Origin: Sulfuricurvum sp. 17-40-25
GTDB lineage: Bacteria > Campylobacterota > Campylobacteria > Campylobacterales > Sulfurimonadaceae
Reading direction: 5' to 3'
DNA length: 51,289 bases
NCBI GenBank assembly: GCA_002282015.1
Contig: NCIJ01000007.1
Span: forward strand, 1 to 51,289
Shown here: positions 1-8,093 of the stretch, piece by piece
Position numbering within the stretch: the first letter of the stretch is position 1
Layout: each line of letters opens with the position of its first letter
The notes under the pieces: generated by a model
Databases searched by the model: none
Told to the model about the DNA's origin: nothing
The model's input: the letters and a program-made list of their open reading frames with translations, nothing else
Position numbers and translations under genes: made by a program

Positions 1-7
1 GTATTGT

Positions 8-75
8 GTTGACATTAAAGTCAACGTTTTGAGATTGTCTCAAACCGTTTGACCTACTTAGTTTTCAATGATCGC
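8..75 (-). promoter_or_regulatory. rRNA-type leader with boxA-like antitermination site and small hairpins
   Basis: About 45 bases downstream of the promoter start, the minus strand reads GATCATTGAAAACTAAG (roughly 57-73). This resembles boxA of rRNA leaders, which recruits the Nus antitermination factors. Beyond it are two adjacent inverted repeats: a 7-bp stem with a 3-base loop (28-44) and GTTGAC/GTCAAC with a 6-base loop (8-25). No protein-coding frame of useful length is present. The boxA assignment rests on similarity to the Bacillus-type leader as I remember it. Confidence 0.5.
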
Positions 76-125
76 AAACTCAAACTCGTACCTTAACTCT
101 AGGTCTTCATCGTTTGTGGACGGGA

Positions 126-154
126 ATTATAGGGGAAAAGCTCCTTAATGTCAA
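126..154 (-). promoter_or_regulatory. Strong sigma-70 promoter firing leftwards, probable rRNA operon promoter
   Basis: On the minus strand a perfect TTGACA (149-154) is followed after exactly 17 bases by a perfect TATAAT (126-131). The next bases, TCCCGTCC, form a GC-rich discriminator of the kind seen at stringently controlled stable-RNA promoters, and the DNA upstream of the -35 is AT-rich. Consensus -35 boxes are rare at the other promoters in this window. Together with the boxA-like sequence downstream, this suggests the promoter of an rRNA operon whose 16S gene would lie beyond the left edge. The promoter is seen directly; the rRNA assignment is inference. Confidence 0.75.
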
Positions 155-179
155 TAGTATTTGGAAAGAATTAACTTTA

Positions 180-806
180 TCATGGATAAGTAACCGACAC
201 ATATCCTGTTTCTGGGCGAATTGTTATCGTTGCATTACCATCAACATGGCTTAGTGTAATATTACAATCGTTTTGAAGTAATCCAGAATAAGGTGGGGTC
301 ACTCCTGTAGAAATAGAATTGACATATGGACGACCTGTATTATCAAAGAAAAACTCAATCCATCCAGCATCGCAAGTTGAAACAATATTTGTTATGCCAT
401 AAGTATCAGTTAGGTTCATTCTCTTATTATTTCTTGCATCAGTAGGAGAATTGCCAACATATAAATATTTTTTTGTTAAAGGGTCGATTGCAGGTTCAGT
501 GTGGGTAGTTGTATCTATATTATTTTCCTTATCTGTATCATGAAATACCGCATAATAATATGTATCAGGTGTTCCAGATTCATAAAATCGAATTCGCCAA
601 AATCTTTCATACCATGTTGAATCCGTAGGATCATATTTATCATCCACCATTGCTAGATGTTGTGTATAACGGATATGACTAGCAACTTGTTCTGCAGCGT
701 CTTGCAATGGGTGACCCCTAAAGTTTGGCATGGCCAATACCGCCAATATTCCTATAACTATCAATACAAAAACAAGTTCCAATAATGTAAAAGCCAAACG
801 TTTCAT
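180..806 (-). CDS. Type IV pilin-like / type II secretion pseudopilin
   Basis: The protein begins MKRLAFTLLELVFVLIVIGI, a class III prepilin signal: a short basic leader, cleavage before Phe, Glu at position 5 of the mature protein, then a single hydrophobic helix that packs into the pilus core. The rest (about 180 residues) is a periplasmic domain with many Tyr, Asp and Thr residues, which I could not assign further. The start at 806 is chosen because AGGTGA lies 5 bases upstream; a GTG at 815 overlaps that ribosome site. It probably acts in a type II secretion or DNA-uptake pseudopilus, but no other pilus gene is nearby, so the machine is unknown. It lies downstream of aclBA after a hairpin. 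Confidence 0.85.
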   Translation of the reverse strand: MKRLAFTLLELVFVLIVIGILAVLAMPNFRGHPLQDAAEQVASHIRYTQHLAMVDDKYDPTDSTWYERFWRIRFYESGTPDTYYYAVFHDTDKENNIDTTTHTEPAIDPLTKKYLYVGNSPTDARNNKRMNLTDTYGITNIVSTCDAGWIEFFFDNTGRPYVNSISTGVTPPYSGLLQNDCNITLSHVDGNATITIRPETGYVSVTYP

Positions 807-887
807 AAAAATCACCTATATAAAAGTCAATTAACAGTGATTATAACAAAAGAATGAAAAAAGAAGAGAAAGAATATAAGGGATAGG

Positions 888-911
888 TTTCACCCGCGAG
901 TGCGGGAGAAA
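888..911 (-). terminator. Hairpin downstream of aclA
   Basis: A stem of CCCGC/GCGGG with a 4-base loop is extended across one mismatch by TTTC/GAAA. It sits just after the aclA stop. On the minus strand it is followed by pyrimidine-rich DNA, with a T-run only about 25-30 bases later, so it may act as a weak intrinsic terminator or as a 3'-end stabiliser of the aclBA mRNA. A very similar core hairpin lies at 41300-41317. Confidence 0.5.
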
Positions 912-912
912 G

Positions 913-2730
913 TTAAATTTCGTCTGCGTATTCTACGTTGTAAAGAATATCGTCAGTTGGATGACGGTACATAGGCATTCCAAGACGTTTTTCGTCCAAG
1001 ATATGTCCGATGAAACCGATTGAACGACCCACTACAAAGAATGCATTTAAGGCACCTGCATCAATGAAGCCATCAATATCTTCCTCTGAATAACCAAGAG
1101 CACGCCACATATCAACCATCAAGATACCAATAGTACCATCAACGTTCAAGATAAGGTTGTCTTTTTTAGACGTTGTCAACTTCTCTACTTCAAGAGCAAA
1201 ATCAAGCAACGGTGTACTTGGGAAAAATTCAGCAGCATATTTTTTCAAGCCAGATACACGGAGATCAGGATTACGAACTGATTTGATACGGTGACCGATA
1301 CCAGAAATCGTTTTTCCTTCTTTTTTCATGTAATCAATAAACTCAGCCGGGCTCATACCACGGTCATTTGCGTATTTGAAATATTTTGCTGCATCATCGA
1401 TTGCTCCACCGAAACGTGGTCCGATAGTCAAAAGACCTGTTACTAATGAACTGATAACATCTTTTCCTGCACGAGCTGTTACTTTTGCATTATGCGCACC
1501 TGATACAGCTGGACCGTGATCTGCAACTGTCTTGATAACCGTCTCAAGATAATCAGTAGCCCATTTTGGATAACGTTTTTTGAACCAAAGTAATGAGATA
1601 ACATCACCGATTCCAAAACCTGTTTCTGGAGTAGCTACAGAGCTGATTGGGTGACCAGCATAGGTTGCTTCATCACCACGGTCATCAGAAATCGTACAAA
1701 TGAACTCTTTTTTACGACGTACTTTTGGTACTGTACGTAATTCTGGCTCAACGATTTCAGTAATGACCCCCTCTTTTGTGAGTTTTGCGTATACATCCGC
1801 AATTGTTTTTGGAAGATCATTGAAACTTGCTGGTACGAACATACCGGCTTCTGCCATAGCAGTGTTTTTGTACGCTGCTGTTTCTGCATCTGCATTTGCA
1901 CTAGCACCTGCGTGACCGAATTGTACGCCTGAACTAAAGTGCTTAGCGATTGTACCGATACACCATGCAATAATCGGTTTTTTGATCAAACCTGATTTTA
2001 CTGCTTCGATGACTTTGTACTCTTCAGTACCCCCTACTTCACCAAGAAGAACCATGTATTTAACTTCAGGGTTACTTTCCATACGAAGAAGGTTATCAAT
2101 AAATACTGAACCTACGAAACGGTCTCCACCGATTGCAACACCCTCTGCAATACCATCCGCATTGATAGAGATGATGTTTGAAAGCTCATTAAACAAACCG
2201 CCTGAACGTGTTACAAGACCACATGAACCTGCACGGTGTAATTTAGAATTGATAATGTTTTCGATTGTTCCGCCAACGTTTGCGATTTTAAATGCGCCTG
2301 GTGCGATACCACCAACCGTTGCTGGTCCGATAACGATAACACCAGCATCACGAGCCGCTTGGTTCATTTTACGAGCTAGTCGCTCTGGAATACCTTCTGC
2401 AGTTACCATTACTGATTTAAACTGACCTTTAATAGCGATTGCTTCCATAGTAACATCGTATGCTGTACGAAAAGAAGCAAAGTTCAAAAGAACGTCTGCA
2501 TGAGGAAATGCTGCTGCTGCTTCTGCAGTATTACGGTAAACTGGTACCATAATCTCATCTGGACCATAGAAAAATTTCTCGAATTTATTACCAGATGTTG
2601 GTGCTACGATAGCAGCAACAGAAGGTTTTGTACGGTTGATAACATAGTCATAGTCCAACATACGCTGAATAGCACTTGCATTGTTGTTCCAGAAAATTGC
2701 TTGTGTGTCTTTGGTAAATAAAGCGCCCAT
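913..2730 (-). CDS. aclA: ATP citrate lyase, large (alpha) subunit
   Basis: With AclB this cleaves citrate to acetyl-CoA and oxaloacetate using ATP and CoA, the defining step of the reductive TCA cycle. The 605 residues follow the known layout: a succinyl-CoA-synthetase-alpha-like N-terminal half (CoA-binding and ligase regions) and a citrate-synthase-like C-terminal third. The segment FGHAGASAN places a histidine at residue 273, matching the phosphorylated catalytic His of the family. Full length, no disruption. It starts 9 bases after aclB ends, so the two are co-transcribed in the order aclB-aclA, as in green sulfur bacteria and other Campylobacterota. This enzyme is strong evidence for autotrophy. 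Confidence 0.97.
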   Translation of the reverse strand: MGALFTKDTQAIFWNNNASAIQRMLDYDYVINRTKPSVAAIVAPTSGNKFEKFFYGPDEIMVPVYRNTAEAAAAFPHADVLLNFASFRTAYDVTMEAIAIKGQFKSVMVTAEGIPERLARKMNQAARDAGVIVIGPATVGGIAPGAFKIANVGGTIENIINSKLHRAGSCGLVTRSGGLFNELSNIISINADGIAEGVAIGGDRFVGSVFIDNLLRMESNPEVKYMVLLGEVGGTEEYKVIEAVKSGLIKKPIIAWCIGTIAKHFSSGVQFGHAGASANADAETAAYKNTAMAEAGMFVPASFNDLPKTIADVYAKLTKEGVITEIVEPELRTVPKVRRKKEFICTISDDRGDEATYAGHPISSVATPETGFGIGDVISLLWFKKRYPKWATDYLETVIKTVADHGPAVSGAHNAKVTARAGKDVISSLVTGLLTIGPRFGGAIDDAAKYFKYANDRGMSPAEFIDYMKKEGKTISGIGHRIKSVRNPDLRVSGLKKYAAEFFPSTPLLDFALEVEKLTTSKKDNLILNVDGTIGILMVDMWRALGYSEEDIDGFIDAGALNAFFVVGRSIGFIGHILDEKRLGMPMYRHPTDDILYNVEYADEI

Positions 2731-2739
2731 ATTTTCTCC

Positions 2740-4056
2740 TTATTTCTCTAAAGCCATACGAACGATGTCAGTGACATGCGTTTCTGGCCCATAAACTTCG
2801 ATATAAAGACCTAGACGATCTGCTGCCTCTTTGATATCTTTAAGACCTTTTTCATAGTTCGGTCCGCCACGACGTACATAAATACGTGTATTGTGTGATT
2901 TAAGACGATCTGCATAAATCTCAAACGCTTGAATAATACCGGTAAAGGTTTTAGCAACGTCCGTAAAGTTTGCAATTGCTCCACCAATGATCAAAATTTT
3001 GTCTTGACCTTTTGGATCTTTGTGTCGTGTCATCAAATCAAAAACTGTTTCAGCATAGAATTGAGTTTCACCTGTAGTTGGTCCGCCTGAGTACTCACCG
3101 TAGTTAGCAAGATCAGCAACGTTTCCAGACAAGTCTGCAATCGTGTCAGCGTATACAACCGATGCTCCACCACCCGCAACCATAGTCCAAATACGGCCCA
3201 TTGGATTAAGAATAGTCAATTTTAATGAAGCACCTGATTTTGAGTCTGCTAATGCAATCGCTTTTTCTTCTGGAGATTGATCTTCCATACCAAATGCCGT
3301 TGGAAAATCAGCACCACACCATGCATCACCCATCATAAAGCCTGCTGTATCGTCAAGACGAGCAACAAGGTCAAGAATATGCATATCATTTTCAACCATA
3401 ACGATTGGATTGATCTCTAGGTAAGCAAAGTTTTGATCACGATAAAATTTATAAAATTGCTCTGCAAATGCGATGAAACGCTCTTTGTTTACTTCTGGAA
3501 TTCCAGCAGGAACATTCGCCCGGATTAAATGCTCGATATTTGCATCATCCATTGTGATTGGGATGGTTACTTCATTAACCTTTTCTTCCCAACCTTCTTC
3601 AACTTCCATACCGCCCTCAGCTGATAGATATAGAACATCGTCTTCACCAACTGTTGTTGCGGAGATGTAATACTCTTGATCTTGAGTGTGTGGAGTAAAT
3701 GGCTCAACGATAAAATGAGTCAAAGTCCCTTTTTGTCCTGTAAGAAGAATAGTCTCATGAGCGATTTTTTCATCAATCCATTTCGCAGCTTCTTCAAGCG
3801 TCACATCACCTGGTTTAGTAGTTTTGAATAAAACAAGATCGTTTTTACCACGTTTACCAAACAGCATGTCTGGTTTTGCAACTAATGCTTCTTGCTTCAA
3901 CCATTCAAATCCATGCTCTTGTGCTTTTGCACGTAGGTCATCACCATTTGTAACTAATACCGACTTAAAACCGTAGCGGAAACCGCTGAAGTAGTTTTCC
4001 CAATGCTTTGAGAAAATTGCTTTACCATCGTATTCACGAATCGCTCTTTGAGCCAT
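2740..4056 (-). CDS. aclB: ATP citrate lyase, small (beta) subunit
   Basis: The 438-residue partner of AclA resembles the succinyl-CoA-synthetase beta chain. It has an N-terminal ATP-grasp domain (about residues 1-240, including the LEINPIVM segment typical of the metal-binding region) and a C-terminal CoA-ligase-like domain with the glycine-rich stretch MVAGGGASVVYADTI. Its role is to bind ATP and help form the phospho-histidine on AclA. The start at 4056 has AAGGAG 6 bases upstream, and a TATAAT lies a little further up. It is the first gene of the aclBA operon. The family is well known and there is no obvious alternative. Confidence 0.96.
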   Translation of the reverse strand: MAQRAIREYDGKAIFSKHWENYFSGFRYGFKSVLVTNGDDLRAKAQEHGFEWLKQEALVAKPDMLFGKRGKNDLVLFKTTKPGDVTLEEAAKWIDEKIAHETILLTGQKGTLTHFIVEPFTPHTQDQEYYISATTVGEDDVLYLSAEGGMEVEEGWEEKVNEVTIPITMDDANIEHLIRANVPAGIPEVNKERFIAFAEQFYKFYRDQNFAYLEINPIVMVENDMHILDLVARLDDTAGFMMGDAWCGADFPTAFGMEDQSPEEKAIALADSKSGASLKLTILNPMGRIWTMVAGGGASVVYADTIADLSGNVADLANYGEYSGGPTTGETQFYAETVFDLMTRHKDPKGQDKILIIGGAIANFTDVAKTFTGIIQAFEIYADRLKSHNTRIYVRRGGPNYEKGLKDIKEAADRLGLYIEVYGPETHVTDIVRMALEK

Positions 4057-4087
4057 TGCAACTCCTTCGAAAAATCTTTTGGCGGTA

Positions 4088-4093
4088 ATTATA
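4088..4093 (-). promoter_or_regulatory. -10 box of the aclBA promoter
   Basis: The minus strand reads TTGATATAATTACC about 30 bases upstream of the aclB start, a perfect TATAAT. No good -35 is seen at standard spacing, which is usual for sigma-70 promoters of Campylobacterota, where the -10 carries most of the signal. Confidence 0.6.
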
Positions 4094-4149
4094 TCAAAGA
4101 GGAGCTATGGAATTACTCAATTGAACTAACTTCATCCTAAAAATGAACA

Positions 4150-5334
4150 CTAGTTGCGTACTTTAGTAACATAGCCAATATAAATGGGAGTCTTATTGTA
4201 ACGAATAGTAACTTTATCAAATTCTTCTCTTGGCTCTTCACTCAATACAGCCTTATAGCATTCACTAATGCCGTAAAAACGTAATCTGAGCTGAACCTTC
4301 TCATCATCGGTATGAATGCATACTATATCTTTTCGCTGTAATTGCGCTGCCAATTCTTTCATGACGTGCATTGGATAGGAGAAGTGACGAGTAGGATCTT
4401 TTAAAAAACGGTAAAAATGCTGATTAAAAAAAACGACCAATGTGTTAACCACTAAAATTACTAATGCTGTATAAAATAAGAGTTGGTAGCGTTTACGGAA
4501 TATCTTGAGACGTATACGGTAGGTGTGAAAAAATGTCTGTGCAGCTAATGGAAGAATAAGCATCACAAAAGGGGCAAATGATTGTATTTCAACCCTTTGC
4601 CGAAAGGATAATATCAATGACATTCCAAATGCAACGGCACCTATTAGCCACAATAAATCACGTTCATTGGTTATAAAACGACGGTACATCACGTAAAAAA
4701 GATACAAAAAGACAATAGGAGAAAAAATAGCCGCGTATATCCCTAATGCATCTAAAAAATGTCCGTGAGGGGATCCACCGATATAAAGTCCTGATTCAAT
4801 ATATCCAAGCACACTCAAGACTCCACCAAAAAGAGCGAGAGGATATCTTTTAAACATAATTCCATACAACATTACAGCAATAAATAAAGGAAAAAAAGAA
4901 GCATCAATCAATAAATAGACGGGCAACAATAGGTATGCGTATGTTCCAAAGCGTAAATAAAGATACGCAAATAAAAAGGTCAATACAATTTTTATTCCTG
5001 CTGGGTCTACGACAAGTGCGGCACTAGTAATACCAGGTAAAAGAACATAAACAAGCATCAACCATAGTCTATCAGATTCTCTAAAGAGGAAAAATCGACT
5101 TATAGCATATAACAAGAAGAAGGAAATGACATGTAAAGCGATCATAGGCAAACGCAGCGCTAAATCATTATGAGGAAAACTGTTAACAAAAAATTGAATG
5201 TAATAATGTAAAAAGCTAGTATCGTTATATAGAATGGATGCTTCGCTATAACCGATTGAAAGACCGCTAATTTGAGCTACGAGCAACGTCGTATGAAGTG
5301 TTATGAGTAGAAACAGAAAAACTATCGTTCTCAT
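4150..5334 (-). CDS. Polytopic membrane protein, glycosyltransferase-39-like
   Basis: 394 residues with roughly nine hydrophobic segments between residues 3 and 310, then a soluble C-terminal tail of about 80 residues. An early loop carries 'NDLALRLPMIALHVI', reminiscent of the R-x-P region of ArnT/PMT-type glycosyltransferases of the GT-C fold. I cannot confirm the catalytic acidic residues by eye, so function is unassigned; transfer of a sugar from a lipid carrier is one possibility. Its ATG overlaps the pabA stop by 4 bases (ATGA), so it is translationally coupled and is the last gene of the mqnE-pabA operon. No metabolic link to those two is evident. Confidence 0.6.
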   Translation of the reverse strand: MRTIVFLFLLITLHTTLLVAQISGLSIGYSEASILYNDTSFLHYYIQFFVNSFPHNDLALRLPMIALHVISFFLLYAISRFFLFRESDRLWLMLVYVLLPGITSAALVVDPAGIKIVLTFLFAYLYLRFGTYAYLLLPVYLLIDASFFPLFIAVMLYGIMFKRYPLALFGGVLSVLGYIESGLYIGGSPHGHFLDALGIYAAIFSPIVFLYLFYVMYRRFITNERDLLWLIGAVAFGMSLILSFRQRVEIQSFAPFVMLILPLAAQTFFHTYRIRLKIFRKRYQLLFYTALVILVVNTLVVFFNQHFYRFLKDPTRHFSYPMHVMKELAAQLQRKDIVCIHTDDEKVQLRLRFYGISECYKAVLSEEPREEFDKVTIRYNKTPIYIGYVTKVRN

Positions 5335-5900
5335 AACTTTAGAAAGTTATTGAGAATCTCATGGCCATATTCACTCATAATCGATTCAGGGTGAAACTGT
5401 ACACCATAAATTGGCTTTCCTTTTATTTCCAATGCCATGATTTCATGATCATCATCGCTATAGGCTGTTGGCACAATAACTTCTGGAAGATTTTCTTGAC
5501 TCACGATTAATGAATGATATCGTGTGGCTGTAAAGATTTCCGGTAATTTGTTAAAAATAGGGGTATTTCCCTTACATACCATTTTCGAGGTTTTCCCGTG
5601 CATCATTTTATTCGCACGTACAACATTTCCACCAAAGACCTGAGCAATGCTCTGATGCCCCAAGCAAATCCCAAGAATTGGGATTTTATCCGAAAAATAC
5701 CGAATTGCCTCAAGTGTAACACCTGCATCATCTGGTGTTGCAGGGCCTGGAGAGATGATCAGTTTTTCAGGCTTAAGTGCTTCAATTTCTTTTACTGTCA
5801 TCTCATCATTACGTATAATTTTAAGATCAGCACCTAATTCAAGACAATACTGAACGATGTTGTAGGTGAAACTGTCATAATTATCAATCATTACTATCAT
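5331..5900 (-). CDS. pabA: Glutamine amidotransferase subunit of aminodeoxychorismate/anthranilate synthase
   Basis: A class I glutamine amidotransferase of 189 residues. It hydrolyses glutamine and channels ammonia to a chorismate-using partner (PabB or TrpE). The catalytic triad is visible: Cys79 in GICLGHQ, and His170 and Glu172 in FHPES. The N-terminal signature DNYDSFTYN is typical of TrpG/PabA. The gene stands apart from any trp or pab partner here, so it may serve folate synthesis, tryptophan synthesis or both; I use pabA only as the likelier label for a lone copy. GGAG lies 8 bases before the ATG. It follows mqnE after 12 bases. Confidence 0.9.
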   Translation of the reverse strand: MIVMIDNYDSFTYNIVQYCLELGADLKIIRNDEMTVKEIEALKPEKLIISPGPATPDDAGVTLEAIRYFSDKIPILGICLGHQSIAQVFGGNVVRANKMMHGKTSKMVCKGNTPIFNKLPEIFTATRYHSLIVSQENLPEVIVPTAYSDDDHEIMALEIKGKPIYGVQFHPESIMSEYGHEILNNFLKL

Positions 5901-5912
5901 CTTCTTTTCTCC

Positions 5913-6992
5913 CTACCAAGCTTTAATAACATTATACAAACTATCGCGTTCGATAGGCACAAATCCACTGTTTTTGATCAAAGAAACATACTCATCCAGC
6001 TGTACACCGTGTGCGCTTTTGGCTCCTGCAGCAGAATTGATAGACTCTTTTTCAATCGTACCGTCCAGATCATTCGCACCAAACTCTTGAGACACCAATG
6101 CTAGATTTACCGTTGACGTCACCCAATATGCTTTGAGGTTGGGGACATTATCCAAGACAATTCGGCTAATCGCCATCGTTTTCAAAATCTCATGTGCGGT
6201 AATAAATTCTTTAACATTTAAAAAATTATTTTCACTTTGGTAAACAAGGGGAATAAAACAATTAAAGCCCCCCGTAATGTCTTGTAAATCACGTATGCGC
6301 ATCATGTGATCTACACGGTGAATACGCTCTTCAACGTGACCAAAAAGCATAGTCACATTAGACTTCATCCCTTTTTCATGCCATTTACGATGAATTTCAA
6401 TCCATTGTTGTGAATTTACTTTTCCTTTACAAATGTAATCGCGTACGGTTTCATCAAAGATTTCTGCACCGCCACCAGGCATCGAATCTACCCCGTTAGC
6501 GATCATCAAATCCAAAATTTCATCGTAAGTCTTCTCATATTCTTCAGCCAAGAAATGAACCTCAGCCGCTGTAAGTGCTTTGATGTGTAACTGTGGATGG
6601 CGCTCTTTGATTTTTCGAAACACCTCTAGATACCATTCTAAGCCTGTCTCAGGATTGTGTGCAGACACTATATGCACTTCAGATATACCACGACTTGCTA
6701 TATCATCCGTAATCGTCAAGATTTCTTCATGACTCATCGTATAGGGTTTTGGATTCTTTCGACTTGCACTGTAAGCGCAAAACTTACAGACATCTTTACA
6801 TATATTAGTCGGATTAATATGACGATTGATATTGAAAAAAGTTTGTTTTCCGTGCAGCGCCTTACGTCGCTCGTCTGCAAGTTCTCCAAGGGTAAATAGA
6901 TCTAAATCATATAATGCGGTGGCTTCTTCTAAACTCAAACGTTCTTGACGTTTTACTTTCTCAATAATATCCATTGGTTCAATCTTTATCAC
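5913..6992 (-). CDS. mqnE: Aminofutalosine synthase (radical SAM), menaquinone synthesis
   Basis: Radical SAM enzyme that joins the chorismate-derived enolpyruvyl benzoate to S-adenosylmethionine to make aminofutalosine, an early step of the futalosine route to menaquinone. The cluster motif CKDVCKFC (Cys65, 69 and 72, CxxxCxxC) follows NRHINPTNI, the sequence that separates MqnE from the related cyclase MqnC. Length (about 355) fits. The start is uncertain: a GTG at 6992 gives 359 residues, while an ATG at 6974 sits at a more reasonable distance from the TATAAT at 7007-7012. First gene of an operon with pabA and a membrane protein. Menaquinone would serve the molybdoenzyme encoded further right. 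Confidence 0.9.
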   Translation of the reverse strand: MIKIEPMDIIEKVKRQERLSLEEATALYDLDLFTLGELADERRKALHGKQTFFNINRHINPTNICKDVCKFCAYSASRKNPKPYTMSHEEILTITDDIASRGISEVHIVSAHNPETGLEWYLEVFRKIKERHPQLHIKALTAAEVHFLAEEYEKTYDEILDLMIANGVDSMPGGGAEIFDETVRDYICKGKVNSQQWIEIHRKWHEKGMKSNVTMLFGHVEERIHRVDHMMRIRDLQDITGGFNCFIPLVYQSENNFLNVKEFITAHEILKTMAISRIVLDNVPNLKAYWVTSTVNLALVSQEFGANDLDGTIEKESINSAAGAKSAHGVQLDEYVSLIKNSGFVPIERDSLYNVIKAW

Positions 6993-7006
6993 TTATTTTT
7001 GGACGC

Positions 7007-7012
7007 ATTATA
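7007..7012 (-). promoter_or_regulatory. -10 box of the mqnE operon
   Basis: GCTATAATGCG on the minus strand contains a perfect TATAAT. It lies about 15 bases from the GTG and 33 bases from the ATG candidate start of mqnE, which favours the ATG. Confidence 0.5.
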
Positions 7013-7037
7013 GCAAAAGAAATTGTGTTTTTAAGGA

Positions 7038-7973
7038 TCAGCAATCCAGTAAGACCGTGCAGTTTTTATTGGATTTCTTTGCGCAAAAGAGGGCTTTATC
7101 CGCACGACCCAAAATAGTGTCAAATGTATCTGCTGTTTGATGTATTGTGACTCCCACACTGATAGTTACATAAACACTTTGCCCTGAATACAACAGATTG
7201 CTTTTTTCGATTTTTGCACGAATCTTATCTGCTATCTCATACGCCTGCGTCTCATCACATCGGCTTAAAACAACTGCAAACTCTTCTCCCCCATAGCGAT
7301 ATACTTTATCGACTGTACGAATCATGGACTTGATGGTCTGTGCTAAAAAATACAGAATTTTATCCCCTGCCAAGTGACCATGCTCCTCATTGATGTATTT
7401 AAAGTTATCGACATCTATCATAATCAGTACCATCGAAATCTTTTTACTCTGCCCTGCTTCTATAACAGATTCTAAGTCTTCCATAAATCCTTTTTTATTG
7501 CCAACTTTTGTCAATGGATCCGTTGATAACGAAGAAAGCGTTTCTTGTAAATCAAGGGTGAGCTCATTGATTTTTGATTGTGCTTTCTCAAGTTCGTCTG
7601 ACAAATTTTTATTTAAAGTACTCAACCCCTCATTAAATGCAATATAGTTTTCCAACGTATTGGCAGGAGAATCAATGTATTCTTGTTGTTCATGTGCTAC
7701 AGATGCGATATCAGTATGCGACTCGGTAAACGACATCACAGAGCGCTTGGCAATATCGAGATATTTCGTGACATCATCCTTTGAATTGCCAACAACTTTT
7801 TGCTCAGAGTCTAGCTGATCTTTACGTAGTTGGGCATCCGCAATTTCTAAAAACAGTTTGTCAAAAATCTTTTTATACTGAGCAGGATATGGAGGGATTT
7901 TCATAGAGCGTATAGTTCCCATAACCTGATCATGGATGTCAAAAACTTTTTGATAGATACTTGTGCTGTTCAT
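7038..7973 (-). CDS. Cytoplasmic diguanylate cyclase
   Basis: 311 residues. The C-terminal GGDEF domain (about 150-305) has the intact active-site loop RYGGEEF and, five residues before it, the RxxD product-inhibition site (RTVD), so active c-di-GMP synthesis with feedback control is expected. The N-terminal half is helical, without membrane segments, and probably ends in a coiled coil (DELEKAQSKINELTLDLQE) that would pass on a signal or drive dimerisation. I do not recognise a sensory domain in it. GGGGG lies upstream of the ATG. The gene is divergent from glnD, and its promoter is the extended -10 at 8010-8015. Confidence 0.9.
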   Translation of the reverse strand: MNSTSIYQKVFDIHDQVMGTIRSMKIPPYPAQYKKIFDKLFLEIADAQLRKDQLDSEQKVVGNSKDDVTKYLDIAKRSVMSFTESHTDIASVAHEQQEYIDSPANTLENYIAFNEGLSTLNKNLSDELEKAQSKINELTLDLQETLSSLSTDPLTKVGNKKGFMEDLESVIEAGQSKKISMVLIMIDVDNFKYINEEHGHLAGDKILYFLAQTIKSMIRTVDKVYRYGGEEFAVVLSRCDETQAYEIADKIRAKIEKSNLLYSGQSVYVTISVGVTIHQTADTFDTILGRADKALFCAKKSNKNCTVLLDC

Positions 7974-8009
7974 CTTGCTTATCCCCCTCTTTTGAACCGT
8001 CTTGACATT

Positions 8010-8018
8010 ATTATAGCA
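8010..8018 (-). promoter_or_regulatory. Extended -10 promoter of the diguanylate cyclase gene
   Basis: The minus strand reads GTGCTATAATAATG: TATAAT preceded by TGC, an extended -10. It sits about 37 bases upstream of the ATG at 7973. Confidence 0.6.
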
Positions 8019-8068
8019 CTTGCTTATTTTTTATCCTCCCAACTTTCTTCAAAAAAATCATTTTTCGC

Positions 8069-8074
8069 TACAAT
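8069..8074 (+). promoter_or_regulatory. -10 box of glnD-glmS
   Basis: CGCTACAATTAAAT contains TACAAT 19 bases before the glnD ATG and is preceded by a T-rich stretch. The same GCTACAAT form recurs before the TorD-like gene and cmoA. Confidence 0.5.
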
Positions 8075-8093
8075 TAAATAAAAAGTAGCCCTT

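Noticed and set aside
2-52. Open frame ending in TGA at the left edge, possible gene tail on the plus strand
   Set aside because: Only 16 codons, no recognisable sequence, and it overlaps the leader of a strong promoter on the other strand.
1635-2721. Several open frames antisense to aclA
   Set aside because: They are shadows of a long, well-conserved gene and have no ribosome sites or family resemblance.
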